Assembly: GCA_913775265.1 (NCBI GenBank)
Contig: CAJYJH010000065.1
Location: 248,001-312,000 of the forward strand
DNA length: 64,000 bases
Source: an uncultured Mucilaginibacter sp.
GTDB lineage: Bacteria; Bacteroidota; Bacteroidia; Sphingobacteriales; Sphingobacteriaceae
Reading direction: 5' to 3'
Shown piece by piece: positions 25,969-34,621 of this stretch. Position numbers and translations under genes: made by a program. The notes beneath the pieces are model-generated. The model did not search any database, was not told where the DNA came from, and was given only the letters and a program-made list of their open reading frames with translations. The first letter of the stretch is position 1, and each line of letters opens with the position of its first letter.

Positions 25969-26010
25969 ATGAAAAAAGCTATTAACCATAGTCCGGTTAC
26001 ACCACCTTGA
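25969..26010 (+). CDS. Possible 13-residue leader peptide upstream of sulP
   Basis: ATG at 25969 opens MKKAINHSPVTPP and stops with TGA at 26010, too short for the ORF track. It starts 10 bases after a -7 element, so a ribosome would meet it first on the sulP transcript. It ends Pro-Pro-stop, a sequence context that slows translation termination in other bacteria. A terminator-like hairpin follows at 26106-26129. Whether it is translated is unknown. Confidence 0.35.
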   Translation: MKKAINHSPVTPP

Positions 26011-26105
26011 GTTAGTTTTTCTCTCTGACTACATAGCTGTCTGTTTTTGTTTAACAGGCAAGGTCTGCTTATTAAATAACAAATAATACTCTATTTCTTG
26101 TAATA

Positions 26106-26146
26106 CGCCCGGCAGATAACCGCCGGACGATATCTTTTTATCTTTT
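26106..26146 (+). promoter_or_regulatory. Attenuator-like hairpin with T-rich tail in the sulP leader
   Basis: CCGGC (26109-26113) pairs with GCCGG (26122-26126), extended by a CG pair on each side after a mismatch, and is followed by the T-rich tract ATATCTTTTTATCTTTT. The layout is that of an intrinsic terminator inside the 5' leader, 15 to 30 bases before the SulP start. Confidence 0.45.
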
Positions 26147-26160
26147 CTATTTCTTTGTCC

Positions 26161-27702
26161 ATGAATGCAGTTCTGCGCCTTTTTGATTTTAGACAAAAAG
26201 TAAATTATAAAAACGAAGTACTCGCTGGTTTAACCGTAGCCATGACCATGATGCCTGAGTCGTTATCCTTTGCTATACTGGCAGGCTTTCCACCGCTCAT
26301 GGGTTTATATGCCGCCTTTATTATGGGCTTGGTAACAGCAGTGTTAGGCGGTCGGCCCGGTTTAATATCAGGCGGAGCTGGTGCTACGGTGGTGGTGCTG
26401 ATAGCGCTAATGAAAACCCAAGGTATTGAATATGTTTTTGCCGCGGTGGCATTAGCCGGTGTCATACAGATTTTAGTTGGTGTATTTAAACTGGGCAAAT
26501 TTATCAGGCTGGTACCGCAGCCGGTAATGTATGGCTTTGTTAATGGTTTGGCTGTTATTATTTTCACAGCCCAGTTGGAGCAGTTTAAAACCGTAGTCAA
26601 TGGGCAAACGGTTTGGCTAAGTGGTGCGCCACTGTTTATTATAGCTGGCTTGGTAGCGCTAACTATTGCCATTGTTGTTTTGCTGCCTAAATTCACTAAA
26701 GCTGTTCCGCCATCCTTAGTGGCAATAATCGTGGTGTTTTTGATTGTTTTAGGTTTTGGCATCCCAACCAAAACGGTGAAAGATATTGCTGCAGTAAGTG
26801 GTGGTTTTCCTCCTTTTCATATTCCGGCTATTCCTTTCAACCTGGAAACCTTAAAGATCGTATTCCCGTACGCCCTGATTATGGCTGGCGTGGGTTTGAC
26901 TGAAGGATTGCTTACCCTTAACCTGGTTGACGAAATGACCGCTACCCGGGGCAGCGGCAACCGCGAATGTGTAGCACAAGGAACGGCCAATATTTTAAAC
27001 GGTTTCTTTTCGGGGATGGGTGGCTGCCCGATGATTGCCCAAACGGTGGTGAACTTATCGGCAGGAGCCAGAGCCAGGTTATCAGGCATTGTGGCGGCAC
27101 TTACCATACTGCTCATTATTTTTGTGGGCGCACCGGTTATTGAGCGGGTACCCATGGCAGCCCTTACCGGGGTAATGATTATGGTAGCCATTGGCACCTT
27201 TGAGTGGGCAAGTTTTCGCATCATCAACAAAATGCCCAGGCAAGATGTCTTTGTAGGCATATTGGTGGCATTAATTACTGTTTGGCTGCATAACCTGGCA
27301 TTGGCGGTACTGGTGGGAGTAATTATATCAGCATTAGTTTTTGCCTGGGAGAGTGCCAAGCGTATACGTGCTCGCAAATACATTGATGCCACAGGCGTAA
27401 AACACTATGAAATATACGGCCCATTGTTTTTTGGCTCGGTAACGGCCTTCACCGAGAAGTTTCAAATTAACGAAGACCCGCAGGAAGTGATCATTGATTT
27501 TAAAGATAGCCGGGTAGCTGATATGTCGGCTATTGAGGCCTTAAACAAATTGACCGACCGCTATCAAAAAGCCGGTAAAACACTGCATTTAAAACATCTG
27601 AGCGCTGATTGCCGGCAACTGCTAAAAAATGCGGATGCGGTGATTGATGTAAATATTCTGGAAGACCCGGCTTATCATGTAGCTACAGATAAGCAACTAT
27701 AA
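26161..27702 (+). CDS. SulP-family inorganic anion transporter
   Basis: I start at the ATG 26161; the track's 26155 is a TTG two codons earlier. The 513-residue protein has the SulP signature region EVLAGLTVAMTMMPESLSFAI, ten or more hydrophobic segments to about residue 400, and a cytoplasmic STAS domain in the last 100 residues (EVIIDFKDSRVADMSAIEALNKL). SulP proteins move sulfate, bicarbonate or other anions; the substrate is not determined by sequence. It sits alone, with a long structured leader that suggests control at the RNA level, and converges on aconitase. Confidence 0.93.
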   Translation: MNAVLRLFDFRQKVNYKNEVLAGLTVAMTMMPESLSFAILAGFPPLMGLYAAFIMGLVTAVLGGRPGLISGGAGATVVVLIALMKTQGIEYVFAAVALAGVIQILVGVFKLGKFIRLVPQPVMYGFVNGLAVIIFTAQLEQFKTVVNGQTVWLSGAPLFIIAGLVALTIAIVVLLPKFTKAVPPSLVAIIVVFLIVLGFGIPTKTVKDIAAVSGGFPPFHIPAIPFNLETLKIVFPYALIMAGVGLTEGLLTLNLVDEMTATRGSGNRECVAQGTANILNGFFSGMGGCPMIAQTVVNLSAGARARLSGIVAALTILLIIFVGAPVIERVPMAALTGVMIMVAIGTFEWASFRIINKMPRQDVFVGILVALITVWLHNLALAVLVGVIISALVFAWESAKRIRARKYIDATGVKHYEIYGPLFFGSVTAFTEKFQINEDPQEVIIDFKDSRVADMSAIEALNKLTDRYQKAGKTLHLKHLSADCRQLLKNADAVIDVNILEDPAYHVATDKQL

Positions 27703-27724
27703 AGCGGCTTTAAGGCCTATAAAC

Positions 27725-27761
27725 AAAAAATGCCGTTGCAATGGCGCAACGGCATTTTTTT
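27725..27761. terminator. Bidirectional terminator between sulP and aconitase
   Basis: AAAAAATGCCGTTGC (27725-27739) pairs perfectly with GCAACGGCATTTTTT (27746-27760). With A-runs on one side and T-runs on the other it can end both convergent transcripts. Confidence 0.92.
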
Positions 27762-27778
27762 ATGAAGTAACAAGCTGG

Positions 27779-30046
27779 TTAATTAGCTTGTTGTTTACGG
27801 ATGATGTTTAACGCACCACCAGCTTTAAACCACTCAATTTGCTGAGCGTTATAGGTATGGTTAACCTGGAACGAGTCCTCGGTACCATCAGCATGGTGTA
27901 ATACAACAGTTAACTGTTTGCCAGGGGCAAATTCAGTTAAGCCTAAAACGTCAATTCTGTCGTCTTCCTGAACTTTATCATAGTCTGCAGTATCAGCAAA
28001 GGTGATACCTAACATGCCTTGTTTTTTCAGGTTGGTTTCGTGGATACGGGCAAAAGATTTTACCAGGATAACACGAACACCTAAGTGACGAGGCTCCATA
28101 GCAGCGTGCTCACGTGATGAACCTTCGCCATAGTTTTCGTCGCCTACTACGATAGTACCGATACCGTTAGCTTTATAATCACGCTGAGTAGCCGGAACCG
28201 GACCGTACTCGCCGGTCAGTTCGTTTTTCACGCTATCTGCAGTGTTGTTAAAGTAGTTAATTGCACCAATCAGCATGTTGTTGCTGATATTGTCTAAGTG
28301 ACCACGGAATTTTAACCATGGGCCAGCCATTGAAATGTGGTCGGTAGTACATTTACCTTTAGCTTTAATTAATAAGCGCAGGTCTTTTAAGTCTGTACCT
28401 TCCCACGGTTTAAACGGATCCAGTAACTGTAAACGTGATGATTTTGGATCAACAATTACTTGTACCTGGCTGCCATCTTCGGCAGGGGCCTGGTAACCGG
28501 CATCTTCAACCGCAAAGCCTTTAACCGGTAATTCAATACCCAGTGGCTCATCTAACTTCACTTGCTCACCATTTTGGTTAGTCAAAGTATCAGTTAAAGG
28601 GTTAAAGGTTAAGTCACCAGCAATAGCAAAAGCAGTAACAATTTCCGGAGATGCTACGAAAGCATGAGTGTTAGGGTTGCCATCCTGACGTTTAGCAAAG
28701 TTACGGTTAAACGAAGTGATGATAGAGTTTTTGCGGGTTGGATCGTCAGTATGACGTGCCCACTGGCCGATACATGGGCCACAAGCGTTAGCCAGTACTA
28801 CACCACCAATTTGCTCAAAAGTATCTAGGTAACCATCGCGCTCTACGGTATAACGTACCAGTTCTGAACCTGGAGTTACGGTATACTCCGCCTTAGTTTT
28901 TAAGTTTTTATCAGTAGCCTGTTTAGCAATAGATGCTGCACGGGTAATATCTTCGTAAGATGAGTTGGTACAAGAACCAATCAAACCAACTTCTAACTCA
29001 GTTGGCCAGCCGTTTTCTTTAACCGCAGTAGCAAACTTAGAAATAGGCCAAGCCAAATCCGGAGTGAACGGACCGTTAACGTGTGGCTCTAACTCGCTCA
29101 GGTTAATTTCAATTACTTGGTCAAAGTATTGCTCAGGAGTAGCATAAGCTTCAGCGTCACCGGTTAAGTGCTGTTTGATGGCATTAGCCAAGTCAGCAAT
29201 ATCTTCGCGTTTAGTGCCGCGCAGGTAAGCTTCTGCTTTCTCGTCGTAACCAAAAATAGAGGTAGTTGCACCAATCTCAGCACCCATGTTACAGATAGTA
29301 CCTTTACCGGTAGCTGATAACGAGCGTGCACCTTCACCAAAATATTCAACAATAGCACCGGTACCACCTTTTACAGTTAAAATACCTGCTACTTTCAAAA
29401 TAACGTCTTTAGCTGATGCCCAACCCGATAATTTACCGGTTAAATGAACACCAATCAGTTTAGGGAATTTAAGCTCCCAAGGTAAGCCAGCCATTACGTC
29501 GCAGGCATCAGCACCACCAACGCCAATAGCAATCATACCTAAACCACCAGCATTAGGAGTATGCGAGTCTGTACCGATCATCATACCACCCGGGAAAGCA
29601 TAGTTTTCTAAAACTACCTGGTGAATGATACCTGCACCTGGTTTCCAGAAACCGATACCGTATTTATCAGACACAGAAGCCAGGAAGTCATAAACTTCAC
29701 TGTTGATATCTTTAGCTGTATTCAAATCTTCGGTAGCGCCGATTTTTGCCTGGATCAAGTGATCGCAATGTACGGTTGATGGTACAGCCACTTGCGGACG
29801 ACCAGCTTGCATAAATTGCAATAAAGCCATTTGTGCTGTTGCATCCTGCATCGCTACGCGGTCTGGTGCAAAGTCAACATAGTCGGTACCACGCTGAAAA
29901 GCTTGCTTTGCATCGCCTTCAGACAAGTGAGAATACAGAATTTTTTCAGTTAACGTTAAAGGTTTGCCGGTCGCTTGGCGGGCAGCTTCAATACGGCTGC
30001 TGTAGCGGTCGTACACCTTTTTAATCATATCTAAATCAAAAGCCAT
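27779..30046 (-). CDS. Aconitate hydratase
   Basis: The track ORF is extended upstream; the ATG at 30046 ([15 protein letters not shown]) gives the usual 755-residue mitochondrial-type aconitase found in Bacteroidota. The [4Fe-4S] ligands are seen as [10 protein letters not shown] and the CGPCIGQW pair, and the substrate-binding segments [13 protein letters not shown] and [15 protein letters not shown] are intact. It converts citrate to isocitrate in the TCA cycle, in the cytoplasm. It is monocistronic, bounded downstream by a strong terminator. A TACATTCG motif about 70 bases upstream on the minus strand may be its -7 element. Confidence 0.97.
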   Translation of the reverse strand: MAFDLDMIKKVYDRYSSRIEAARQATGKPLTLTEKILYSHLSEGDAKQAFQRGTDYVDFAPDRVAMQDATAQMALLQFMQAGRPQVAVPSTVHCDHLIQAKIGATEDLNTAKDINSEVYDFLASVSDKYGIGFWKPGAGIIHQVVLENYAFPGGMMIGTDSHTPNAGGLGMIAIGVGGADACDVMAGLPWELKFPKLIGVHLTGKLSGWASAKDVILKVAGILTVKGGTGAIVEYFGEGARSLSATGKGTICNMGAEIGATTSIFGYDEKAEAYLRGTKREDIADLANAIKQHLTGDAEAYATPEQYFDQVIEINLSELEPHVNGPFTPDLAWPISKFATAVKENGWPTELEVGLIGSCTNSSYEDITRAASIAKQATDKNLKTKAEYTVTPGSELVRYTVERDGYLDTFEQIGGVVLANACGPCIGQWARHTDDPTRKNSIITSFNRNFAKRQDGNPNTHAFVASPEIVTAFAIAGDLTFNPLTDTLTNQNGEQVKLDEPLGIELPVKGFAVEDAGYQAPAEDGSQVQVIVDPKSSRLQLLDPFKPWEGTDLKDLRLLIKAKGKCTTDHISMAGPWLKFRGHLDNISNNMLIGAINYFNNTADSVKNELTGEYGPVPATQRDYKANGIGTIVVGDENYGEGSSREHAAMEPRHLGVRVILVKSFARIHETNLKKQGMLGITFADTADYDKVQEDDRIDVLGLTEFAPGKQLTVVLHHADGTEDSFQVNHTYNAQQIEWFKAGGALNIIRKQQAN

Positions 30047-30263
30047 TTGATTGATTTTTAGGTAAAAAATGAACAATTCGCTGTTCAGAAACCCTTTACA
30101 GGGCGAACGCCGCGAATGTACGAAATTTAACGCCCAAATATGACCGCAGGATTTTAGCAAATACTATTTAGATTTATTCTGAATAGTTAGTTGAAAGTAC
30201 AGCGAGTAAAGGTTTTGCAGGTAAATTCAATCACTGCTAATGCTAAAAACTCTCGCGAAATTT

Positions 30264-30271
30264 TAGCTTTG
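30264..30271 (+). promoter_or_regulatory. -7 element TAGCTTTG before the GluQ-like gene
   Basis: TAGCTTTG matches TAnnTTTG and lies 14 bases before the ATG at 30286, implying a very short leader. Confidence 0.5.
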
Positions 30272-30285
30272 TTAGATCAATACCT

Positions 30286-31176
30286 ATGAACAAAGTACGC
30301 ATTGCACCTACGCCCAGCGGTTACCTGCACATTGGTAATGTGCTTTCGTTTGCGCTAACCGCTGCACTTGCTGAGCGCGAGCAAGCCAGCATTTTACTGC
30401 GTATTGATGACATGGATCAGCAGCGTGCCAATGCTGCTTATGTGGAGGATGTTTTTGATACACTTAACTTTTTAGAGTTGCCCTGGCACGAAGGGCCACG
30501 CAACATGCAGGAGTTTACTGCGGAATGGTCGCAGGTTCATCGAATGTCTTTATATCACGAAGCATTAAGCAGTTTGCATCAAAGCGGCAAGTTATTTGCA
30601 TGCAACTGTTCCCGCTCGCAAATTAAAGCTTTGAGTGCTGACGAAAGTTATCCCGGAACGTGTTGCCATAAGGCTATTGAGTTTGATGAAGCGGATGTAA
30701 ACTGGAGACTGCAAACGCCAAAAAGCGAGATCGTTTTGGTTAATAAGTGGTTGCAAGACAAGAAAACAGCAGCATTGCCAGCATCCATGCAGAGCTTTGT
30801 AGTGCGCAAAAAAGATGGTAAACCTGCTTATCAATTAAGCTCGGTGATTGACGATGTGCATTTCGGAATTACCCACATTGTGCGTGGTATGGATTTATGG
30901 CCGTCTACCCTGGCACAGCTTTACCTAGCAAAAGTATTACCCGCTGAGGCATTCACCAACGTTCAGTTTTACCATCATGGTTTAATAGCCGGAGCAGACG
31001 GGCAAAAGCTTTCTAAATCGGCCGGTGATACTTCGGTTAAGCATTCGCGAGAGCAGGGATTAAAACCTCAACAAGTGTATCAGTCAATAGCGGATACACT
31101 TGGTCTCAATGAAGCGGTGAATAACTGGCAACAATTAGCCGAAGCATTTTGGGCTATACAGCCGCACGGTCAATAG
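30286..31176 (+). CDS. Glutamyl-tRNA synthetase-like protein (GluQ-RS type)
   Basis: The 296-residue protein is a class I synthetase catalytic domain without an anticodon-binding domain. It has RIAPTPSGYLHIGNVLSF (HIGH-type motif, here HIGN), a cysteine cluster resembling the GluQ-RS zinc site (CNCSRSQ ... CC) and KLSKSAGD (KMSKS-type). GluQ-RS attaches glutamate to queuosine 34 of tRNA-Asp rather than to tRNA-Glu. Length fits that family. Its stop codon abuts the stop of the convergent map gene with no base between, so the two transcripts must overlap. The Q34 role is inferred from family. Confidence 0.82.
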   Translation: MNKVRIAPTPSGYLHIGNVLSFALTAALAEREQASILLRIDDMDQQRANAAYVEDVFDTLNFLELPWHEGPRNMQEFTAEWSQVHRMSLYHEALSSLHQSGKLFACNCSRSQIKALSADESYPGTCCHKAIEFDEADVNWRLQTPKSEIVLVNKWLQDKKTAALPASMQSFVVRKKDGKPAYQLSSVIDDVHFGITHIVRGMDLWPSTLAQLYLAKVLPAEAFTNVQFYHHGLIAGADGQKLSKSAGDTSVKHSREQGLKPQQVYQSIADTLGLNEAVNNWQQLAEAFWAIQPHGQ

Positions 31177-31941
31177 TTATGCAAATATGCCGTTCTCTTG
31201 CGTTAAAATAATGGGCTCGCCCGAAGTTACAATGATGGTATGCTCGTGTTGGGCAACGTAACCGCCTCTATCGCCAGTAAGCGTCCACTGGTCGGCACCG
31301 GTATTTGCCCAGGTAGATTGCGTAGAAATAAAAGTTTCAACCGCTACCACGCTGTTCTTTTTAAAACGCGCAGTGTTCGATCTCTCGTAGTAATTTAAAA
31401 TATCGTGCGGTTCTTCGTGCAGGCTGCGGCCCACGCCATGTCCGGCTAAATTTTTTATTACCCTGTATCCACGCTTAGCCGCTTGTGTTTCAATCAGCTT
31501 ACCAATGTCGGCTATTTTTACTCCACCACGTATCTGGCTCAACGCGCTTTGCAATATTTCTTGTGATGCGGTAACTAAGGCCTGATGGTTATTAATATCG
31601 TTACCCAATACAAACGAGCCACCGTTATCAGCCCAGTAGCCGTCTTTTTCTGCTGAGACGTCAATATTTACTAAATCACCTTCTTTCAGTATCACATTAG
31701 CTGATGGGATGCCGTGGGCAATCACATTGTTAATGCTGATACAGGTATGCCCCGGAAAGCCGTAAGTTAGTTTAGGGGCCGATTTTGCTCCCATGTATGC
31801 CAGCAGATTGCCTCCATATTCATCCAGTTGGTAGGTGCTGATCCCGGGTTTGCAGTATTCGCGCATGGCTTTTAATACCAGCGCTACACATTTGCTAATT
31901 TCCTGAATCCCTGTTAACTCGATTTCTGAAGTAATAGACAT
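31177..31941 (-). CDS. map: Type I methionyl aminopeptidase
   Basis: The 254-residue enzyme has the pita-bread fold motifs with metal ligands: Asp in VNIDVSAEKDGYWADNGG (two Asp), His in AGHGVGRSLHEEP, Glu in VVAVETFIST and Glu in HEHTIIVT, and the substrate His in GFPGHTCIS. It removes the initiator methionine from new proteins in the cytoplasm. The short N-terminus without zinc fingers is usual for bacterial type I. It is not next to ribosomal genes here, so it may be an extra copy to one in a ribosomal-protein operon; that copy cannot be checked in this window. Confidence 0.93.
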   Translation of the reverse strand: MSITSEIELTGIQEISKCVALVLKAMREYCKPGISTYQLDEYGGNLLAYMGAKSAPKLTYGFPGHTCISINNVIAHGIPSANVILKEGDLVNIDVSAEKDGYWADNGGSFVLGNDINNHQALVTASQEILQSALSQIRGGVKIADIGKLIETQAAKRGYRVIKNLAGHGVGRSLHEEPHDILNYYERSNTARFKKNSVVAVETFISTQSTWANTGADQWTLTGDRGGYVAQHEHTIIVTSGEPIILTQENGIFA

Positions 31942-32048
31942 GTTTGAACTTTTTTAACTAACAGAGTCAATTGTGGTGCCAGCTAACAACCAGCTGCCAT
32001 TTGATGACTTGGTTAAGATTTTGAGGCGGCAATTTTACGGAAATTTAA

Positions 32049-32672
32049 TCAAACTGTAAGTTTCTCAAATGTAAAGCCTGCTTTTTGCCACGCTTCTAAT
32101 GCACGTGGCAGTACATATTCTAACCGGTTAAAAGCCTTTAAGCTGTCGTGAAAAACAATGATGGCGCCATTGCCGGTATGCTTAAGTACGCCTTTCAGGC
32201 AGTGTTCCGGTTTTAGCGACATATCGAAATCTCCGCTCAATACATCCCACATGATAATTTTTAAACCTGGTCTTAAAGCTTGCAGTTGTTTAATTTGCGA
32301 ACGCTTGATCCGACCATAAGGTGGCCTGAATAAGAGTGTCGGGTGTTGCTCATCAGCCTTTATAAAGTTTTCAATATAAGCTTGATCTTCTGTTTTCCAA
32401 CCTTTGAGGTGATTGAAGGTATGATTGCCAATACTGTGCCCGTCGGCCTGTACCTGTTTAAAAATCTCCGGATGCTTTTGCACATTGTCGCCTATGCAAA
32501 AAAAGGTCGCCTTAGCCGCAAACTGCTTCAGGGTTTTTAGTACAAAAGGAGTTACAATGGGGATAGGGCCATCATCAAACGTTAAGTAAATAACAGGCTG
32601 CTTGCGGCTATGATTCCACACCAGTTGAGGATAAAGTTTTTTAAGCAGCCAGGGAGATTTTACCAGATACAT
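32049..32672 (-). CDS. Polysaccharide deacetylase family protein (NodB homology)
   Basis: This 207-residue protein consists almost entirely of a NodB domain: YLTFDDGPIP (catalytic and metal Asp), GNHTFNHLKG (metal His pair), LFRPPYGRIK and a late IIVFHDS (His of motif 5). The family deacetylates N-acetyl or O-acetyl groups on peptidoglycan or other cell-wall sugars. No clear signal peptide is seen, although the N-terminus has a short hydrophobic stretch. It is separated from map by about 100 bases on the same strand. Substrate is not determined. Confidence 0.9.
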   Translation of the reverse strand: MYLVKSPWLLKKLYPQLVWNHSRKQPVIYLTFDDGPIPIVTPFVLKTLKQFAAKATFFCIGDNVQKHPEIFKQVQADGHSIGNHTFNHLKGWKTEDQAYIENFIKADEQHPTLLFRPPYGRIKRSQIKQLQALRPGLKIIMWDVLSGDFDMSLKPEHCLKGVLKHTGNGAIIVFHDSLKAFNRLEYVLPRALEAWQKAGFTFEKLTV

Positions 32673-32780
32673 GCTGCAAAATAAGTTAATTTTAGTTTTT
32701 AGCCTTCATCAATACTCAGTTGAGCTTTGTGGCGCAATGTTCTCCCGCTAATAATACCTTATCACACTTGCAAAAAATTA

Positions 32781-32788
32781 TACCTTTG
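32781..32788 (+). promoter_or_regulatory. -7 element TACCTTTG before gpsA
   Basis: TACCTTTG matches TAnnTTTG, 45 bases before the gpsA start, in a gap otherwise free of features. Confidence 0.5.
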
Positions 32789-32833
32789 TTCATCCGGAAA
32801 AGTAACATCAATTTACCGGGCCGATGATAAACA

Positions 32834-33841
32834 ATGCAAGGGCAACCACAAAGAATACTGGTAGTAGGAGGAGGCAGCTGGGCCACCGCAAATATTAAAA
32901 TGCTTACTGATAACGATACCCCCAAAGAAATATTTTGGTGGATGCGCAATCCGCAGGCGGTTGAGGACATACAAAAGTTCAGACATAATCCTAATTACTT
33001 GAGCTCGGTAGAGGTTAAAGTGCCGGTAGAAAATGTTTCTACTAATCTAAAAGCTTTAATTGCCAAAGCCGATTTTGTGTTATTAAATGTACCGGCTGCG
33101 TTTCTGAAAAATGCCCTGCAAGAAATTACTCCTGCCGATTTAGCCGGTAAAAAACTCATCTCGGCCATTAAAGGCATTGTGCCTGACGAAAACTTAATTA
33201 TCGGCGAGTTCTTGCATAAGTACTACCAAATACCTTTTGAGAATTTAATTGTCATCAGCGGACCATGCCACGCCGAAGAAGTAGCGCTCGAGAAACTTTC
33301 TTACCTTACCATTGCTTCGGCCGATGCATTACTGGCAACCCAATTGGCTGGTATGTTAAATACACGGTATATTAAAACTATTGTATCTGATGATATTTAT
33401 GGTACCGAGTATGCTGCCGTGCTTAAAAATATTTATGCTGTAGCCAGCGGTATTTGCCATGGCGTTGGTTACGGTGATAATTTTCAGGCTGTACTTATCT
33501 CCAATGCTATCAGGGAGATGCAGGACTTTGTAAATGCTGTCCACCCTATCGACCGTGATATTAAAGAGTCGGCTTACCTTGGCGATTTGCTGGTAACGGC
33601 ATATTCACAATTTAGCCGCAACCGCACTTTTGGCAATATGATAGGTAAAGGCTATACCGTAACGTCTGCCCAACTGGAGATGAATATGGTGGCTGAGGGT
33701 TATTATGCAGTAAATTGTCTACACCAGATAAATAAACAATACACCGTGAGTATGCCTATTTGCGAGGCTGTATACCGCGTTTTATATAAAAAACAGGCTC
33801 CGGCACTGGAGATGAGACGTTTGGCAGAACAATTGAGTTAA
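32834..33841 (+). CDS. gpsA: Glycerol-3-phosphate dehydrogenase [NAD(P)+]
   Basis: The 335-residue protein has an N-terminal Rossmann fold (ILVVGGGSWATANIKML), the ISGPCHAEEV motif and the catalytic lysine region YAAVLKNIYAVASGI typical of GpsA. It reduces dihydroxyacetone phosphate to sn-glycerol-3-phosphate for phospholipid synthesis, in the cytoplasm. It stands divergent from the deacetylase gene with its own -7 element. The two small secreted proteins downstream have no visible metabolic link. Identification is firm. Confidence 0.94.
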   Translation: MQGQPQRILVVGGGSWATANIKMLTDNDTPKEIFWWMRNPQAVEDIQKFRHNPNYLSSVEVKVPVENVSTNLKALIAKADFVLLNVPAAFLKNALQEITPADLAGKKLISAIKGIVPDENLIIGEFLHKYYQIPFENLIVISGPCHAEEVALEKLSYLTIASADALLATQLAGMLNTRYIKTIVSDDIYGTEYAAVLKNIYAVASGICHGVGYGDNFQAVLISNAIREMQDFVNAVHPIDRDIKESAYLGDLLVTAYSQFSRNRTFGNMIGKGYTVTSAQLEMNMVAEGYYAVNCLHQINKQYTVSMPICEAVYRVLYKKQAPALEMRRLAEQLS

Positions 33842-33870
33842 GTTTTTCAAATTAAAATTCAATTAAAACC

Positions 33871-34194
33871 ATGAAAAACGTATTTAAAGTTGCTCTGCTG
33901 GCTGCCGGATTATTTGCAGCCGCTGATACTCACGCACAGGTGGCCGAAAAAGCAGGCCGCGGAATTGATAAAGGTGCTAAAGCAGTAGGTAAAGGTGCTA
34001 AGGCTGTAGGTCGTAAAACGTCTGAAATTGCATCAAAAGGTGCATCGGCAGTAGTTGATAAAAAGTATGACTCAAAGGTAGGCCCGGGTGGTCAAACCAT
34101 TTATATAGATAAAAATTCATCGTACTACTATGTGAACAAAAAAGGCCATCGCATTTATGTGAAAGAGTCTGAGTTGAAAAATAAACCTATGTAA
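33871..34194 (+). CDS. Small secreted protein with GAKAVGK repeats
   Basis: The 107-residue protein begins with a signal peptide (VALLAAGLFAAADTHAQ) and then a basic repeat region GIDKGAKAVGKGAKAVGRKT, which repeats K-G-A-K-A-V-G. The C-terminal half is a short beta-like domain with many Tyr and Lys (TIYIDKNSSYYYVNKKGHRIYV). I do not recognise a named family. It is probably exported to the periplasm or beyond, where the basic repeat could bind nucleic acid or anionic polymer, which is speculation. A terminator follows, so it is likely transcribed alone or with gpsA, 29 bases upstream. Confidence 0.7.
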   Translation: MKNVFKVALLAAGLFAAADTHAQVAEKAGRGIDKGAKAVGKGAKAVGRKTSEIASKGASAVVDKKYDSKVGPGGQTIYIDKNSSYYYVNKKGHRIYVKESELKNKPM

Positions 34195-34198
34195 TATT

Positions 34199-34225
34199 AA
34201 AGTGCCTGCCACAGGCGGGCACTTT
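34199..34225 (+). terminator. Terminator after the small repeat protein
   Basis: AAAGTGCCTGCC (34199-34210) pairs with GGCGGGCACTTT (34214-34225), one G-T, then ACTTT. It lies just before the lipoprotein start at 34243. Confidence 0.8.
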
Positions 34226-34242
34226 ACTTTCTACCCGTGATC

Positions 34243-34566
34243 ATGAAAACCTATTTCTTAGCATTTCTGCATGTGGCGTGTGCGCTTATCCTGGTTTCGG
34301 CAGCTTGCTCTGACTCCGGCAAAAGCAATTTGAAGGGGAACTGGCATACTAAGGATGGTAAGAATAAACTACAAGTTACCGGTAAGCAGTTTATCCTAAA
34401 TGAAGACGGCCAACCCATTGCCGAAGATTACTTTTTAAAAGAAGATTCGTTATTTACCTCATTTGAAGGCAATCAGCCTTACACTAAATTTGTTATTGAG
34501 CATTTGGATGATCACAATTTAAGGTTACTGTATCCTGATTCGACAGCAGTAGAATTCGTCCGTTAA
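34243..34566 (+). CDS. Small lipoprotein, unknown function
   Basis: The track begins at a GTG (34237); the ATG at 34243 gives a lipoprotein signal with the lipobox VSAAC. The remaining 85 residues form a compact beta-rich domain (LKGNWHTKDGKNKLQVTGKQFILNE; first bases of the segment only) that looks like a lipocalin-like or DUF-type quality-control fold seen in small Bacteroidota lipoproteins. No catalytic motif is visible. It is located directly after a terminator hairpin, so it probably has its own promoter or relies on read-through. Function unknown. Confidence 0.65.
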   Translation: MKTYFLAFLHVACALILVSAACSDSGKSNLKGNWHTKDGKNKLQVTGKQFILNEDGQPIAEDYFLKEDSLFTSFEGNQPYTKFVIEHLDDHNLRLLYPDSTAVEFVR

Positions 34567-34571
34567 AACAA

Positions 34572-34597
34572 AAGCCCCCTTCGTTAAAAGGAGGCTT
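34572..34597 (-). terminator. Terminator of the DEAD-box helicase gene
   Basis: AAGCCCCCTT (34572-34581) and AAGGAGGCTT (34588-34597) pair with one mismatch. On the minus strand the stem is followed by TTTTGTTTTAAC, about 25 bases after the helicase stop. Confidence 0.75.
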
Positions 34598-34621
34598 CCG
34601 AAAAGTTAACTTATTACAAGA

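Noticed and set aside
26205-27392. Two long antisense ORFs within sulP (188 and 191 codons)
   Set aside because: They are shadows of the SulP frame; the repetitive Thr, Ile and Pro content reflects hydrophobic codons read backwards.
30047-30160. 38-residue extension of aconitase in the ORF track
   Set aside because: The family starts at [10 protein letters not shown] (ATG 30046); the extension crosses the likely promoter.
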